Source: Lachnospiraceae bacterium
Lineage (GTDB): Bacteria > Bacillota > Clostridia > Lachnospirales > Lachnospiraceae
NCBI GenBank assembly: GCA_017473115.1
Contig: JAFUNC010000004.1
Span: forward strand, 124,001 to 188,000
DNA length: 64,000 nt
Direction of reading: 5' to 3'
Positions 8,317 to 17,761 of this stretch are shown piece by piece. The position numbers were made by a program, and so were the translations under genes. Under the pieces are notes generated by a model, which made no database searches, was not told the DNA's origin, and worked only from the letters and a program-made list of their open reading frames with translations. Each line of letters starts with the position of its first letter. Position 1 is the first letter of the stretch.

Positions 8317-11100
8317 TTATCGTTCCTGTAAAAATTGCTCAAACTCGTTCATTGACATAAGAATTCGTCTGGGTTTGGTTCCTTCTTCCGGCCCTACAAC
8401 ACCCGCTTCCTCTAACTGGTCCATAATACGTGCCGCACGGTTAAAACCGATTTTAAATACACGTTGCAACATACCAATAGAGCCTTTTTCCTTTTCAATG
8501 ACAAAGCGACCCGCTTCCGCGAAATATGTATCATAATCATCACCGCCACCGGCAATAGTGCTTCCGCCCGAAGATGTACTGTTAAGAATCGCTTCTTCAA
8601 TACGTTCACCATAATCATTGGAAATCGATTGATTTTTAATAAAATCAACAACATCCGCAACTTCCTTATCGGAAACAAAAGCACCCTGTACACGGGCAGG
8701 CTTTGAATAACCCTGCGGGAAAAATAACATATCACCTTTACCGAGAAGTTTTTCTGCACCATTCGCATCTAAAATGGTTCTGGAATCAATACCGCTGGAT
8801 ACACTAAATGCAATTCGGCTGGGCATATTGGCTTTAATCAAACCTGTAATAACATCTACGGAAGGTCTTTGCGTTGCAATAATCAAATGAATACCGGCCG
8901 CACGCGCAAGTTGCGCCAGACGACAAATGGATTCTTCTACTTCTTTGGATGCAACCATCATCAAATCTGCCAACTCATCTACAATAATAATGATTTGCGG
9001 CATTTTTTTCATAGGAAGCCCCGTTTCATCGGTACTTCCGTTTTCTGCTTTCTGATTATATCCCTTAAGGTCACGTACCCCGGCATCAGCGAACTTTTTG
9101 TATCGTTCGGTCATTTCCGCAACACCCCAAGCCAAAGCGGCCGAAGCCTTCTTCGGATCGGTTACCACCGGTATCATCAGATGCGGAATGCCGTTATATA
9201 CATTTAATTCAACCACTTTAGGATCAATCATAATCATTTTTACATCATCGGGATGTGCTTTGTATAAAATACTCATAATCAAAGTATTAATACATACCGA
9301 CTTACCGGAACCGGTTGCCCCGGCAATTAAAACGTGAGGCATCTTGGCAATGTCCGTCACAACCAATTGTCCGCCAATATCCTTACCAACTGCAAACGCA
9401 AGATTGGAGGGGAAATTATTGAATTCATTGGTATCCAACAATTCTCTTAAATGCACTGCACTGCTGTTCTTGTTCGGCACTTCGATACCAACTGCCATTT
9501 TACCGGGAATCGGAGCTTCAATACGAATATCGGAAGCCGCAAGATTCAATTTAATATCATCTGCCAATGATAAAATTCTGCTGACTTTGACACCCTGTTC
9601 CGGATGTAATTCATATCTTGTAACCGCAGGACCTTTGCTGTAATCCGTTACTTTTACACGAACGCCAAAAGTTTCCAACGTCTCTTCCAATCGTTTGGCA
9701 GTAGCCGCCATATCTTCCGCATCATTTCCGCCTTTTGCGCCTTCTCCGCGCTTTAAAAGGTTAATGGGCGGGAATTTATAGACTTTCTTTTCTTTCGGCT
9801 TTTCCGCTTCTTTCAACACGGAATCCACTGAAAAACCGACAGCGCTTTTATCACGCGAACGAAGATGCGCTACCGGTTTGGCAGTTGTTTGTATCTCTTC
9901 TTTTATAACCGGCAAAGGCTCATCCATAACATTTACCGCTTCCTCTACAGGCTTTATTTCTTCTGCCGTACTTCTTCGAATCGGCTTTACAATGTCATCA
10001 TCATCATGATTCACTTCATGCATAGTGCGAACGGATACCGGCTGTATCCAGTCATCCTCTTCGCCCGAATCCACATATTCAATTTGATGGATATCACTAC
10101 TCTCTTTTTTTACGACAGGCGTTTCATTCAGCGCCTTTACTTCTTCCGTATCCGACAACGGGATTAGCGGCTGTTCTGTTTTGCCATTCTCAAATGACTC
10201 CTCTTTTTCAGACGTTTTTTTCACAGATTTACTGCTACCGCTCAAAGAAGTATCCATCGTAACACCACTTGCTCTTTTATGCCTGCGAAGCAAATGCTCG
10301 TCTTCGTTATATTCATCCTCAAATTGAGCATTTTTTACATCTTCACGCACATTTGCCGTAAATTCTTTTAAACGGCCACCTTCTTCTTTGGTGGTTTCAT
10401 ACAATTTTTTACTTCCCTGTTTTACACCTTTGATAAAAGACTTACCGGTTAATAAAACCAGGGCAATAATCGTTAAAACAATTAAAAGAAATACAGTTCC
10501 GGCTTTCCCGATTAATGCACAGATTCCAAGTGCAACAGCACCCCAAATCACTCCGCCGCCGTTCTGACCGTTATAGAATTCTTTTGGCCACCCTTTCACC
10601 TCGGCAAACGTCTCTAAATCACCATAACAAATCATATGCATAAGAACCCCTGCCACAAGGACAAGTGCAATCAAAGAGCCTATTTTAAACCATACAAAAT
10701 AGTTATTACGATTGGAAATGCCCAAAGCCATTGCAAAAAAAGCAACAACAGGCACAATATAAGCCGTATAGCCAAACAATCCAAGCATAAAATGTTGGAT
10801 ATAGTCTCCAAAATTAAGTTCTTCAGAACCTCTGGGTGTACCGATAATACCGACAGTACATAAAAACACAAAAACAAGCACAGCAAAAGTCAAAATCAAA
10901 ACAATCTCATCCATAATGGAATTATCGGGTTGCTGTACGTTCTGTCGCTTTTTTGTACTCTGAGACGTTGTACTACGGCCACGACCATTCGAAGAACCGT
11001 TGCGGCTGCGCGAATTGCTTGCGCTTGATGAATTACGACCATTACGGTTCGATGAAGTTGTTGTTTTTCTCGAGCCGTTCTGCCCGGAAGATGCTGCCAT
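8317..11100 (-). CDS. ftsK: FtsK/SpoIIIE-family DNA translocase
   Basis: A 927-residue septal DNA pump. Following a Ser/Arg/Asn-rich N terminus there are about four membrane helices (roughly residues 65-205), then a long low-complexity linker (about 240-430). The motor follows, with Walker A GATGSGKS, Walker B IIIVDELADLMM and the ATQRPSVDVITGLIKAN segment. The final 65 residues form the winged-helix gamma domain (GMLQRVFKIGFNRAARIMDQLEE), which reads KOPS/SRS polarity sequences. The start has GGAGG twelve bases upstream. Presence of tepA just upstream matches the tepA-spoIIIE neighbourhood in Bacillus, so SpoIIIE is an equally acceptable name. Confidence 0.94.
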   Translation of the reverse strand: MAASSGQNGSRKTTTSSNRNGRNSSSASNSRSRNGSSNGRGRSTTSQSTKKRQNVQQPDNSIMDEIVLILTFAVLVFVFLCTVGIIGTPRGSEELNFGDYIQHFMLGLFGYTAYIVPVVAFFAMALGISNRNNYFVWFKIGSLIALVLVAGVLMHMICYGDLETFAEVKGWPKEFYNGQNGGGVIWGAVALGICALIGKAGTVFLLIVLTIIALVLLTGKSFIKGVKQGSKKLYETTKEEGGRLKEFTANVREDVKNAQFEDEYNEDEHLLRRHKRASGVTMDTSLSGSSKSVKKTSEKEESFENGKTEQPLIPLSDTEEVKALNETPVVKKESSDIHQIEYVDSGEEDDWIQPVSVRTMHEVNHDDDDIVKPIRRSTAEEIKPVEEAVNVMDEPLPVIKEEIQTTAKPVAHLRSRDKSAVGFSVDSVLKEAEKPKEKKVYKFPPINLLKRGEGAKGGNDAEDMAATAKRLEETLETFGVRVKVTDYSKGPAVTRYELHPEQGVKVSRILSLADDIKLNLAASDIRIEAPIPGKMAVGIEVPNKNSSAVHLRELLDTNEFNNFPSNLAFAVGKDIGGQLVVTDIAKMPHVLIAGATGSGKSVCINTLIMSILYKAHPDDVKMIMIDPKVVELNVYNGIPHLMIPVVTDPKKASAALAWGVAEMTERYKKFADAGVRDLKGYNQKAENGSTDETGLPMKKMPQIIIIVDELADLMMVASKEVEESICRLAQLARAAGIHLIIATQRPSVDVITGLIKANMPSRIAFSVSSGIDSRTILDANGAEKLLGKGDMLFFPQGYSKPARVQGAFVSDKEVADVVDFIKNQSISNDYGERIEEAILNSTSSGGSTIAGGGDDYDTYFAEAGRFVIEKEKGSIGMLQRVFKIGFNRAARIMDQLEEAGVVGPEEGTKPRRILMSMNEFEQFLQER

Positions 11101-11226
11101 ACCTTACTGCCTCCAAAAACATAATCATAACTGCACATAAAAAAGGCATATTATTACATTCTTGAACAGTATAACACTTTTTTGTCCTTTTGTCATTATA
11201 TTGTAGATTAGTTTTTAGAAAAAACA

Positions 11227-11901
11227 TTATATTGTGTTTTTTGTTTTATGAATAATTTCATAAAGTTTCTGCATAGCCGTACAAATTCCGCCCACTTCAT
11301 TGATCAAACCTTCTTCCACAGCCTGGGCTCCCACCAAAATACTTCCGACGTCTTTGGTTAACTGTTCTGTTTCCATCATCAATTCATCCAATCTTTCTTC
11401 AGTGATTTTACTGTGAGAAGACACAAAACCGGTAATTCGGTTTTGCATTTGTTTAAAATATGCATACGTCTGGCTGGAACCGATTACTGTTCCGCTCATT
11501 CTTACGGGATGAATTACCATCGTCCCCGTTGGTACAATAAAAGAATAATCCGTGCTGACCGCAATCGGCACACCAATGGAATGACTTCCACCCAAAACCA
11601 AAGACACTTTCGGTTTACTGATGGATGCAATCATTTCTGCAATGGCAAGTCCGGCCTCTACATCTCCTCCCATAGTATGAAGCATTACCAAAACACCATC
11701 TACCTCTTTATCATCTTCTATCATCGCCAATTTAGGTAAAATATGCTCATATTTGGTTGTTTTGGAACCCGCACTCAAATTGTCATGACCTTCAATTTCC
11801 CCAATAATTGATATTAACTCTATCTTGTAATTTTTATTGTTTTGATTTAATTGTCCGGCACCGTATTCTTTGAGTTCATCCATTTTATTTTCTTCCGCCA
11901 T
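11227..11901 (-). CDS. tepA: ClpP/TepA-like serine protease (translocation-enhancing protein)
   Basis: A 224-residue member of the ClpP/crotonase fold group closest to Bacillus TepA (YmfB). The segment GGDVEAGLAIAEMI, the serine in GGSHSIGVPIA and the histidine in MVIHPVRMSG are placed as the catalytic Ser and His of this clan. There is no signal peptide, so it is cytosolic. The C-terminal portion has an insertion with many Glu residues (ITEERLDELMMETEQL). GGAGAC precedes the ATG. The gap to ftsK is 126 bases, so common transcription is possible but not proven. Confidence 0.85.
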   Translation of the reverse strand: MAEENKMDELKEYGAGQLNQNNKNYKIELISIIGEIEGHDNLSAGSKTTKYEHILPKLAMIEDDKEVDGVLVMLHTMGGDVEAGLAIAEMIASISKPKVSLVLGGSHSIGVPIAVSTDYSFIVPTGTMVIHPVRMSGTVIGSSQTYAYFKQMQNRITGFVSSHSKITEERLDELMMETEQLTKDVGSILVGAQAVEEGLINEVGGICTAMQKLYEIIHKTKNTI

Positions 11902-11969
11902 ATTGTCTCCTTATTTTTCAAACTATATTTTTTAGTAAAATGTCGTATTAAATTTTCCTGATAAACACT

Positions 11970-11999
11970 AAAAAAGAACCCTTTCGGATTCTTTTTTTA
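11970..11999 (-). terminator. terminator downstream of the GT-C-like membrane protein gene
   Basis: Hairpin with arms of the type AAAAGAATCC and GGGTTCTTTT around a GAAA tetraloop, followed by TTTTTT on the minus strand. It closes the yebC-metY-GT2-membrane-protein transcription unit and separates it from tepA. Confidence 0.75.
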
Positions 12000-12036
12000 G
12001 TATACAATATTCCTATTTTTTTATTCTTAGCAACCA

Positions 12037-14664
12037 TTATAAATCAAAATAATCTCTGCCTTTTAAATCCTTAAGATCATAGTCCATCTCTGATTCCTTC
12101 GGAATATAGTCATAATTTAATTCTTTCGCAACATGAGGTTTCGGACCGGGCAAAGGATTACGAATCATCTTAGGCTTTCTGTCCGGAATTGTTTTTACGG
12201 GAGCAGCATCTTCCGCCGCATCCGTAGGTTTTGCAGGCGGAAGTGTTCTAACCACGCTACGCGGCTCAATGGTTCCGGGTGTAACATCTGTTGTTTCTGA
12301 TTTTACGGCAGATGTTTTTTCCTCCGCCTTGTTTATAACAGGCTGCTGATAATTTACACCCGTAAATTCACGAATACGTTCCAATTCTTCCGGTGTAAAA
12401 GTACTCTTGGAAGGATATCTGAAGTGACGTCTGGAAGGATTATATACCTTATATGCCGACGTTTCCGCAACACGCTGTGTTTCTGTACTTTCCGGAGATT
12501 GCGAAGCCGCAGCATCCGCATCTGCATTTTCCGTTTGCATCTGTACTTCAGCATTGTCGTTGCTCTGTTCTGTTACAGAATCCACAGGCATCGATACAAC
12601 AGACTCTTCTGCCATTTCAATCGGCTGCACTTCTTCTGCAGTTGTAATCGTCTCTGTAAAAGCAACCGGTTCATTTGCATTCTCAACCACAACAGTTTCA
12701 ACAGCAACCGATTCCATAACAGGTTCTGTCGTTGCTGCCAAATCAATATATCCTTCTCCGGTATTGGTTGCGGTAGTTTCAACAACCTGTTCCAAAACAA
12801 CGTCCGTAACTTCGGGATATGTTTCTTCAGCCTTCGGCTGTACGGTTTGAGCCGCCATATAACTGACACCGGTATACCTACTGATTCTCTCCAAATCTTC
12901 CGGCGTAAAAGTACTCTTGGAAGGCGAACGCAATGAACGTCTTGAACGGCTGGGCGGTGTATATACAGCACCCGGATTATTCTGATACGGATAAGTAGTT
13001 GCCATACCCAAAGGCGGTCTGTCAACCTTCTTTACTACTGTCTTACTTTCAAAAACAGACTGACTTGCCGTATCTGTACTTGCAGTATAATCTGTTTTAA
13101 CTTCATCTTCTTTTTTAACAACATATTCCGGCTTATTCTCAACAACTGTTGCATTTTCAGGTGCCGAAACAGGGACATCCGTTCTGCGACCAACACCGTA
13201 ACTCTTCTTGGGCGCTTCATACATGGAGTCATCTGCCGCAGAATTCTTATTTCTTCCGGCCAAAGCAGGCTCTTCCATTGCCTTTCTGTGATTTACGGCA
13301 TCCAAACGAATACTCTTTTCACCGGTTGCTTCCGCACGTCTGCGTTCCCTTTCTTCTTTACGCTTTGCCGTAGTTTCCTTATTTTTCTCCGCAATCGCGA
13401 CATCTCTTTCGTTCTTACGGAAATCATTAATGGAAACCAAACCAATTGTTGCAAGTACAATCCAAAGATAACTTGCCAACAACGTGTAATCATAAGCACC
13501 AATACCTACAAATGATGCAACTGTAATAAATATAATCATAAACGCATAAGGAAATCCCTTATCCGTCTTGGTGCGTAAAAAACCAACAAACCAAAGACCC
13601 GCCATAATAAATACGGCTACGCAATCCCATTGTCCTTTATTCGGTGTAATAATCATAAGATTCAAACCACCCGCAGGGATAAATGAAGATATATACGCCA
13701 TAACGGATGCCGGTCCGACTTCCGTTCCGCCGACCGGTAAAAACCAAAGCATTAAAAACAATGCCGCAACAAAGGAAATACTAAAAATCAAGATTTGCAA
13801 AAACGGCTTCTGAATACTTAACCATGCATCTTCATTTTTATATTGTGCAAAAGCAACAATTCCTATCACAAAAGCAATCAATCCTGCCATATCGAAATAA
13901 GTTAAAAATGCCGCAAACACACCAACAAGAATATAAAGGAATACATATATTTTTCCTTTTACTTTCTGTGCACGATTGGCCGAACCTAAGGAAACCAAAG
14001 CCCATACATACATTACAAAAAGCAACGTAAACAGAGCATCCGGTGTAATGGTTCGAACCGACATAAAACAACCGGGAAGGAATGATAATAATGCAACTGC
14101 AAACCATGCATACATACGCCCCAGCGACTTTTTCAGCATAAAATATGTAATTACAATCGTAATAACCTGTATTCCGGCCTGTACACCCATAGCCGCACTC
14201 GGAATATGACCAAGAAAACTTAATATAAATCCAAGAATACCACTGTAAATATAGGCTCCATTATTATGGACTGTAAACAGTTCGGCGCCACCTTGGCCAA
14301 TAGCATAGTCATAAAATACAGTTGTACCTTCCAACTGACCGGTAGACGCAATTACTGCAATGGCACGAACCACTCCGGCAACAAAAACAACCATTGCCAA
14401 GGCAATCCACTCTCCGACACCTTGTAAAACAGGTGTTTCATCACTCATTTTGGGTAAAACATACTTTTCAAAAAGTTTATATAACCCAATCAGCAAAATA
14501 ATGCCTACTATGGTGCCGCCGTATAAAACCAGCATCGGCATCCAGAAATCAGGCATTTCATTTTTAATATAGATTTCTATTGCCGCAATACCGATATTTG
14601 TAAAAAAGATAATGGAAAAGAATCCCCAAACGATATAACTAAGCCATGTCTTCGTTAATTTCAT
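12037..14664 (-). CDS. large polytopic membrane protein with GT-C-like core and repeated C-terminal tail
   Basis: An 875-residue protein. Residues 1 to about 420 contain roughly a dozen hydrophobic helices with the organisation of GT-C glycosyltransferases (dolichyl-phosphate-mannose mannosyltransferase-like). No catalytic motif is certain. Residues about 430-875 are a hydrophilic, low-complexity Glu/Thr/Val/Pro-rich cytoplasmic tail. This holds two copies of a motif, PSKSTFTPEDLERISRYTGV (about 580) and PSKSTFTPEELERIREFTGV (about 752), each preceded by an Arg-rich stretch. The gene follows a GT2 polyprenyl-phosphate sugar transferase by 36 bases; GT2 plus GT-C pairs commonly build and transfer lipid-linked sugars, so envelope glycosylation is inferred. 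Confidence 0.7.
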   Translation of the reverse strand: MKLTKTWLSYIVWGFFSIIFFTNIGIAAIEIYIKNEMPDFWMPMLVLYGGTIVGIILLIGLYKLFEKYVLPKMSDETPVLQGVGEWIALAMVVFVAGVVRAIAVIASTGQLEGTTVFYDYAIGQGGAELFTVHNNGAYIYSGILGFILSFLGHIPSAAMGVQAGIQVITIVITYFMLKKSLGRMYAWFAVALLSFLPGCFMSVRTITPDALFTLLFVMYVWALVSLGSANRAQKVKGKIYVFLYILVGVFAAFLTYFDMAGLIAFVIGIVAFAQYKNEDAWLSIQKPFLQILIFSISFVAALFLMLWFLPVGGTEVGPASVMAYISSFIPAGGLNLMIITPNKGQWDCVAVFIMAGLWFVGFLRTKTDKGFPYAFMIIFITVASFVGIGAYDYTLLASYLWIVLATIGLVSINDFRKNERDVAIAEKNKETTAKRKEERERRRAEATGEKSIRLDAVNHRKAMEEPALAGRNKNSAADDSMYEAPKKSYGVGRRTDVPVSAPENATVVENKPEYVVKKEDEVKTDYTASTDTASQSVFESKTVVKKVDRPPLGMATTYPYQNNPGAVYTPPSRSRRSLRSPSKSTFTPEDLERISRYTGVSYMAAQTVQPKAEETYPEVTDVVLEQVVETTATNTGEGYIDLAATTEPVMESVAVETVVVENANEPVAFTETITTAEEVQPIEMAEESVVSMPVDSVTEQSNDNAEVQMQTENADADAAASQSPESTETQRVAETSAYKVYNPSRRHFRYPSKSTFTPEELERIREFTGVNYQQPVINKAEEKTSAVKSETTDVTPGTIEPRSVVRTLPPAKPTDAAEDAAPVKTIPDRKPKMIRNPLPGPKPHVAKELNYDYIPKESEMDYDLKDLKGRDYFDL

Positions 14665-14700
14665 GTGAACTGCGCTCCCCTGTGAGTTTTTTCCTTCGTC

Positions 14701-15657
14701 TTACTCCTGCGTTTCTCCCCCAAGAAACGTTTCAATATTGTATCGTGGTCTATGCTTTACCTCAATATAAATCTTACCGATATATTGTCCGATTAATCCG
14801 ATGGACAATAATTGCACACCACCGATAAACCAGATTGAAATCATCAAAGAAGTCCAACCTGGTTCTACGCTTCCAAAGAAATATGAGATAAGTGCATAAA
14901 CAAACGCACATATACTTCCCAAAATAATAATACCACCCATAACGGTAATTAAACTGATGGGTTTTACACTAAAAGAAGTAATGCCTTCAATTGCAAGTGC
15001 AAGCATCTTTTTCAAAGGATATTTGGATTCGCCTGCCACGCGTTCCTTACGCTCATAGTAAACGCTGTCGGTTTTGTATCCGATCAAAGGAACCATACCT
15101 CTTAAGAAAAGATTACTTTCTTTAAATTCACTGAAATGTTTTACGGCACGCTGTGACATCAATCTAAAATCGGCATGATTGTAAACGGTTTTAACACCCA
15201 TACTGCTCATCAATTTGTAAAATGCCTGAGCCGTGGTTCTTTTAAAGAAAGTATCAGATTTACGCTTATTACGGACGCCGTAAACAATATCACATCCGCC
15301 GTAATATTTATCCAACATTTCTTCAAAAACACCGATATCATCCTGTAAATCCGCATCAATGGATATGGTTACATCTGAACACTGCATAGCAGTCAAAAGA
15401 CCTGCAGTTAATGCAAACTGATGTCCCACATTCCCCGCAAGTTTTAAACCGTATACATTGGGATACTTATTATGTTCCGCTTCAATCAGTTCCCATGTTT
15501 TATCCTTACTGCCGTCATCCACAAATAAAACAAAACTGTCTTCGGATATTTTATTTTTCTTCACCAAATCATCCAATGCCCCACGAAGTGCCTCCGATGA
15601 AATCGGAAGCATCTCTTCTTCGTTATAACAAGGCACTACAATTGCTAATTTATCCAT
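14701..15657 (-). CDS. GT2-family glycosyltransferase (polyprenyl-phosphate sugar synthase, GtrB/DPM1-like)
   Basis: A 318-residue enzyme with an N-terminal GT-A domain: VVPCYNEEEMLP near residue 8, VDDGSKDKTW near 46 and the metal-binding DADLQDD near 101. Two C-terminal membrane helices (about 230-260 and 270-295) end in GQYIGKIYIEVKHRPRY, a signature of the GtrB/DPM1-like group that loads a sugar onto undecaprenyl phosphate. It lies 13 bases after metY and 36 before the GT-C-like gene and is probably the sugar-donor step for that protein. Substrate sugar cannot be deduced. Confidence 0.88.
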   Translation of the reverse strand: MDKLAIVVPCYNEEEMLPISSEALRGALDDLVKKNKISEDSFVLFVDDGSKDKTWELIEAEHNKYPNVYGLKLAGNVGHQFALTAGLLTAMQCSDVTISIDADLQDDIGVFEEMLDKYYGGCDIVYGVRNKRKSDTFFKRTTAQAFYKLMSSMGVKTVYNHADFRLMSQRAVKHFSEFKESNLFLRGMVPLIGYKTDSVYYERKERVAGESKYPLKKMLALAIEGITSFSVKPISLITVMGGIIILGSICAFVYALISYFFGSVEPGWTSLMISIWFIGGVQLLSIGLIGQYIGKIYIEVKHRPRYNIETFLGGETQE

Positions 15658-15670
15658 AAAAATTCTCTTT

Positions 15671-16957
15671 CTACGCGTTCATTGCTTCCATTGCCTGGGT
15701 CAAATCGGCAATAATATCATCTGCATTTTCAATACCAACAGAAAAACGAATCAAATCAGGCTGTACACCTGCAGCAAGTAACTGTTCATCGTTCATCTGG
15801 CGATGTGTGTGGCTTGCAGGATGCAGTACACAAGAGCGCGCATCTGCAACGTGTGTTACAATGGCAATCATCTTAAGACTGTCCATAAACTTCACACTGG
15901 CATCTCTTCCGCCCTTCAAACCGAAGGTCAATACACCGCATGTGCCCTTAGGCATATATTTCATCGCTCTTTCATGATACTTATCGCTTTCCAAACCGGG
16001 ATAATTTACCCATGCAACGTTTTCATTCTTCTGAAGCCACTGGGCAACTTTCAATGCATTTGCACAATGTCTTTCCATTCTCAAATGCAACGTTTCCAAA
16101 CCAAGATTTAAAAGGAATGCATTCTGAGGTGACTGGATAGAACCCAAATCTCTCATCAACTGCGCCGTAGCCTTGGTAATATATGCACCTTTACCGAATT
16201 TCTCAGCATATGTAATGCCGTGATAAGATTCATCCGGTGTACAAAGTCCGGGGAATTTTTCAGCATGTGCCATCCAGTCAAAATTACCGGAATCCACAAT
16301 GGCGCCGCCCACGGATACAGCATGACCGTCCATATACTTGGTAGTAGAATGAGTAACAATATCTACACCATATTCAAAAGGTCTGCAGTTAATCGGTGTA
16401 GGGAATGTATTGTCCACAATCACGGGAATTCCATTGGCATGAGCAACCTTAACAAACTTATCAAAATCCAATACAACCAAAGAAGGATTGGAAACGGACT
16501 CTGCTAAAATACATTTGGTATTCGGCTTAATTGCAGCCTGTAAGTCTTCTTCGGAAATTTCAGGGTCCACAACCGTTGTCTCAATTCCCATTTTAGCAAC
16601 CGTCGTTGTTAAAAGGTTAAAAGTTCCGCCGTAAAGAGCCGAAGAAATAATGATATGATCCCCTGCTTCACAAATATTAAATACAGCATAAAAATTTGCT
16701 GCCTGACCGGAAGAAGTAAGCATTGCCGCAACGCCGCCTTCCATTTCACAGATTTTATTTGCCACATAATCATTTGTGGGATTCTGTAATCTTGTGTAAA
16801 AATAGCCGCTGTCTTCCAAATCAAACAACTTACCCATCTGTTCAGAAGTATCATACTTAAAAGTGGTACTCTGATAAATAGGTAATACTCTGGGCTCGCC
16901 TTTGGTAGGCTGCCAGCCGCCCTGAATACAGGTTGTTTCAATATTTCTCTTGCTCAT
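15671..16957 (-). CDS. metY: O-acetylhomoserine sulfhydrylase (MetY/Met17 type)
   Basis: PLP enzyme of the Cys/Met metabolism family, 428 residues, making homocysteine from O-acetylhomoserine and sulfide. The N terminus IETTCIQGGWQP and the segment YTRLQNPTNDYVANKI are typical. The Schiff-base lysine is K207 in VTHSTTKYMDGH. The C terminus HTHRQMNDEQLLAAG is specific for the sulfhydrylase branch rather than cystathionine synthase. It is 25 bases behind yebC, which leaves no room for a SAM riboswitch directly upstream, so any methionine control must act further up. Confidence 0.93.
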   Translation of the reverse strand: MSKRNIETTCIQGGWQPTKGEPRVLPIYQSTTFKYDTSEQMGKLFDLEDSGYFYTRLQNPTNDYVANKICEMEGGVAAMLTSSGQAANFYAVFNICEAGDHIIISSALYGGTFNLLTTTVAKMGIETTVVDPEISEEDLQAAIKPNTKCILAESVSNPSLVVLDFDKFVKVAHANGIPVIVDNTFPTPINCRPFEYGVDIVTHSTTKYMDGHAVSVGGAIVDSGNFDWMAHAEKFPGLCTPDESYHGITYAEKFGKGAYITKATAQLMRDLGSIQSPQNAFLLNLGLETLHLRMERHCANALKVAQWLQKNENVAWVNYPGLESDKYHERAMKYMPKGTCGVLTFGLKGGRDASVKFMDSLKMIAIVTHVADARSCVLHPASHTHRQMNDEQLLAAGVQPDLIRFSVGIENADDIIADLTQAMEAMNA

Positions 16958-16982
16958 ATATTCTGTCTCCTTGTTCCGTCAA

Positions 16983-17714
16983 TTATTCTTCTTCCCAGTT
17001 TGTATAAACATTCTGAACATCGTCATCATCTTCTAACAAATCCAGGGTTTTCTGAAGGTTCTTTACTGCTGCTTCATCCGTTAATGATACGTAATTCTGG
17101 GGAATCATAGTAACTTCCGCACTTGCCATGGGAATGCCTGCATCCTCCAATACCTTGGTAACATCCATAAGTCCGTCCGGTGCGGTAAGAATTTCAAAAC
17201 TATCATCTTCTTCGTTAAAATCTTCCGCTCCGGCATCCAATACCAGCATCATCAATTCATCAGAATCCATATCACATTCTTCCTTATCAATGATCACCTG
17301 TCCTCTTTCGTCAAACATAAAGGAAACACAACCCTGAGTACCGATGTTTCCGTTTCCCTTTGTAAAAGCACTTCTCACATTGGCAGCAGTTCTGTTTCTG
17401 TTATCCGTCAAAGTTTCAACGATAATCGCAATACCGTTAGGACCGTATCCTTCGTATGTCACATGCTCATACACCACGTTACTGCCTTCTCCGGAAGCCT
17501 TTTTGATACCTCTTTCAATGGTATCATTCGGCATGTTATTAGCCTTTGCTTTAGCAATAACGGTTGCAAGTTTATAATTGTTTGCAGGATCGGGGCCGCC
17601 TTCTTTTACCGCAACAGCGATTTCACGACCGATAATGGTAAAAATCTTTCCCTTCGCCGCATCGTTCTTTTCCTTTTTATGCTTAATATTCGCAAATTTT
17701 GAATGTCCTGACAT
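16983..17714 (-). CDS. yebC: YebC/PmpR-family regulator, translation-associated
   Basis: A 243-residue protein with the universal N terminus [18 protein letters not shown], the [12 protein letters not shown] region and the acidic C terminus. The family was first described as transcriptional regulators; more recent work places members in resolving ribosome pausing at proline stretches, so either role is possible. Domain composition and length are normal. The gene follows the CNNM gene by 47 bases and precedes metY by 25. Confidence 0.93.
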   Translation of the reverse strand: MSGHSKFANIKHKKEKNDAAKGKIFTIIGREIAVAVKEGGPDPANNYKLATVIAKAKANNMPNDTIERGIKKASGEGSNVVYEHVTYEGYGPNGIAIIVETLTDNRNRTAANVRSAFTKGNGNIGTQGCVSFMFDERGQVIIDKEECDMDSDELMMLVLDAGAEDFNEEDDSFEILTAPDGLMDVTKVLEDAGIPMASAEVTMIPQNYVSLTDEAAVKNLQKTLDLLEDDDDVQNVYTNWEEE

Positions 17715-17761
17715 AATAGCCTCCTGTGTAATCTAAATAAATATCAAATTATATTGTATCA

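Noticed and set aside
16958-16982. Possible SAM riboswitch ahead of metY
   Set aside because: Only 25 bases separate yebC and metY; there is no room for the aptamer.
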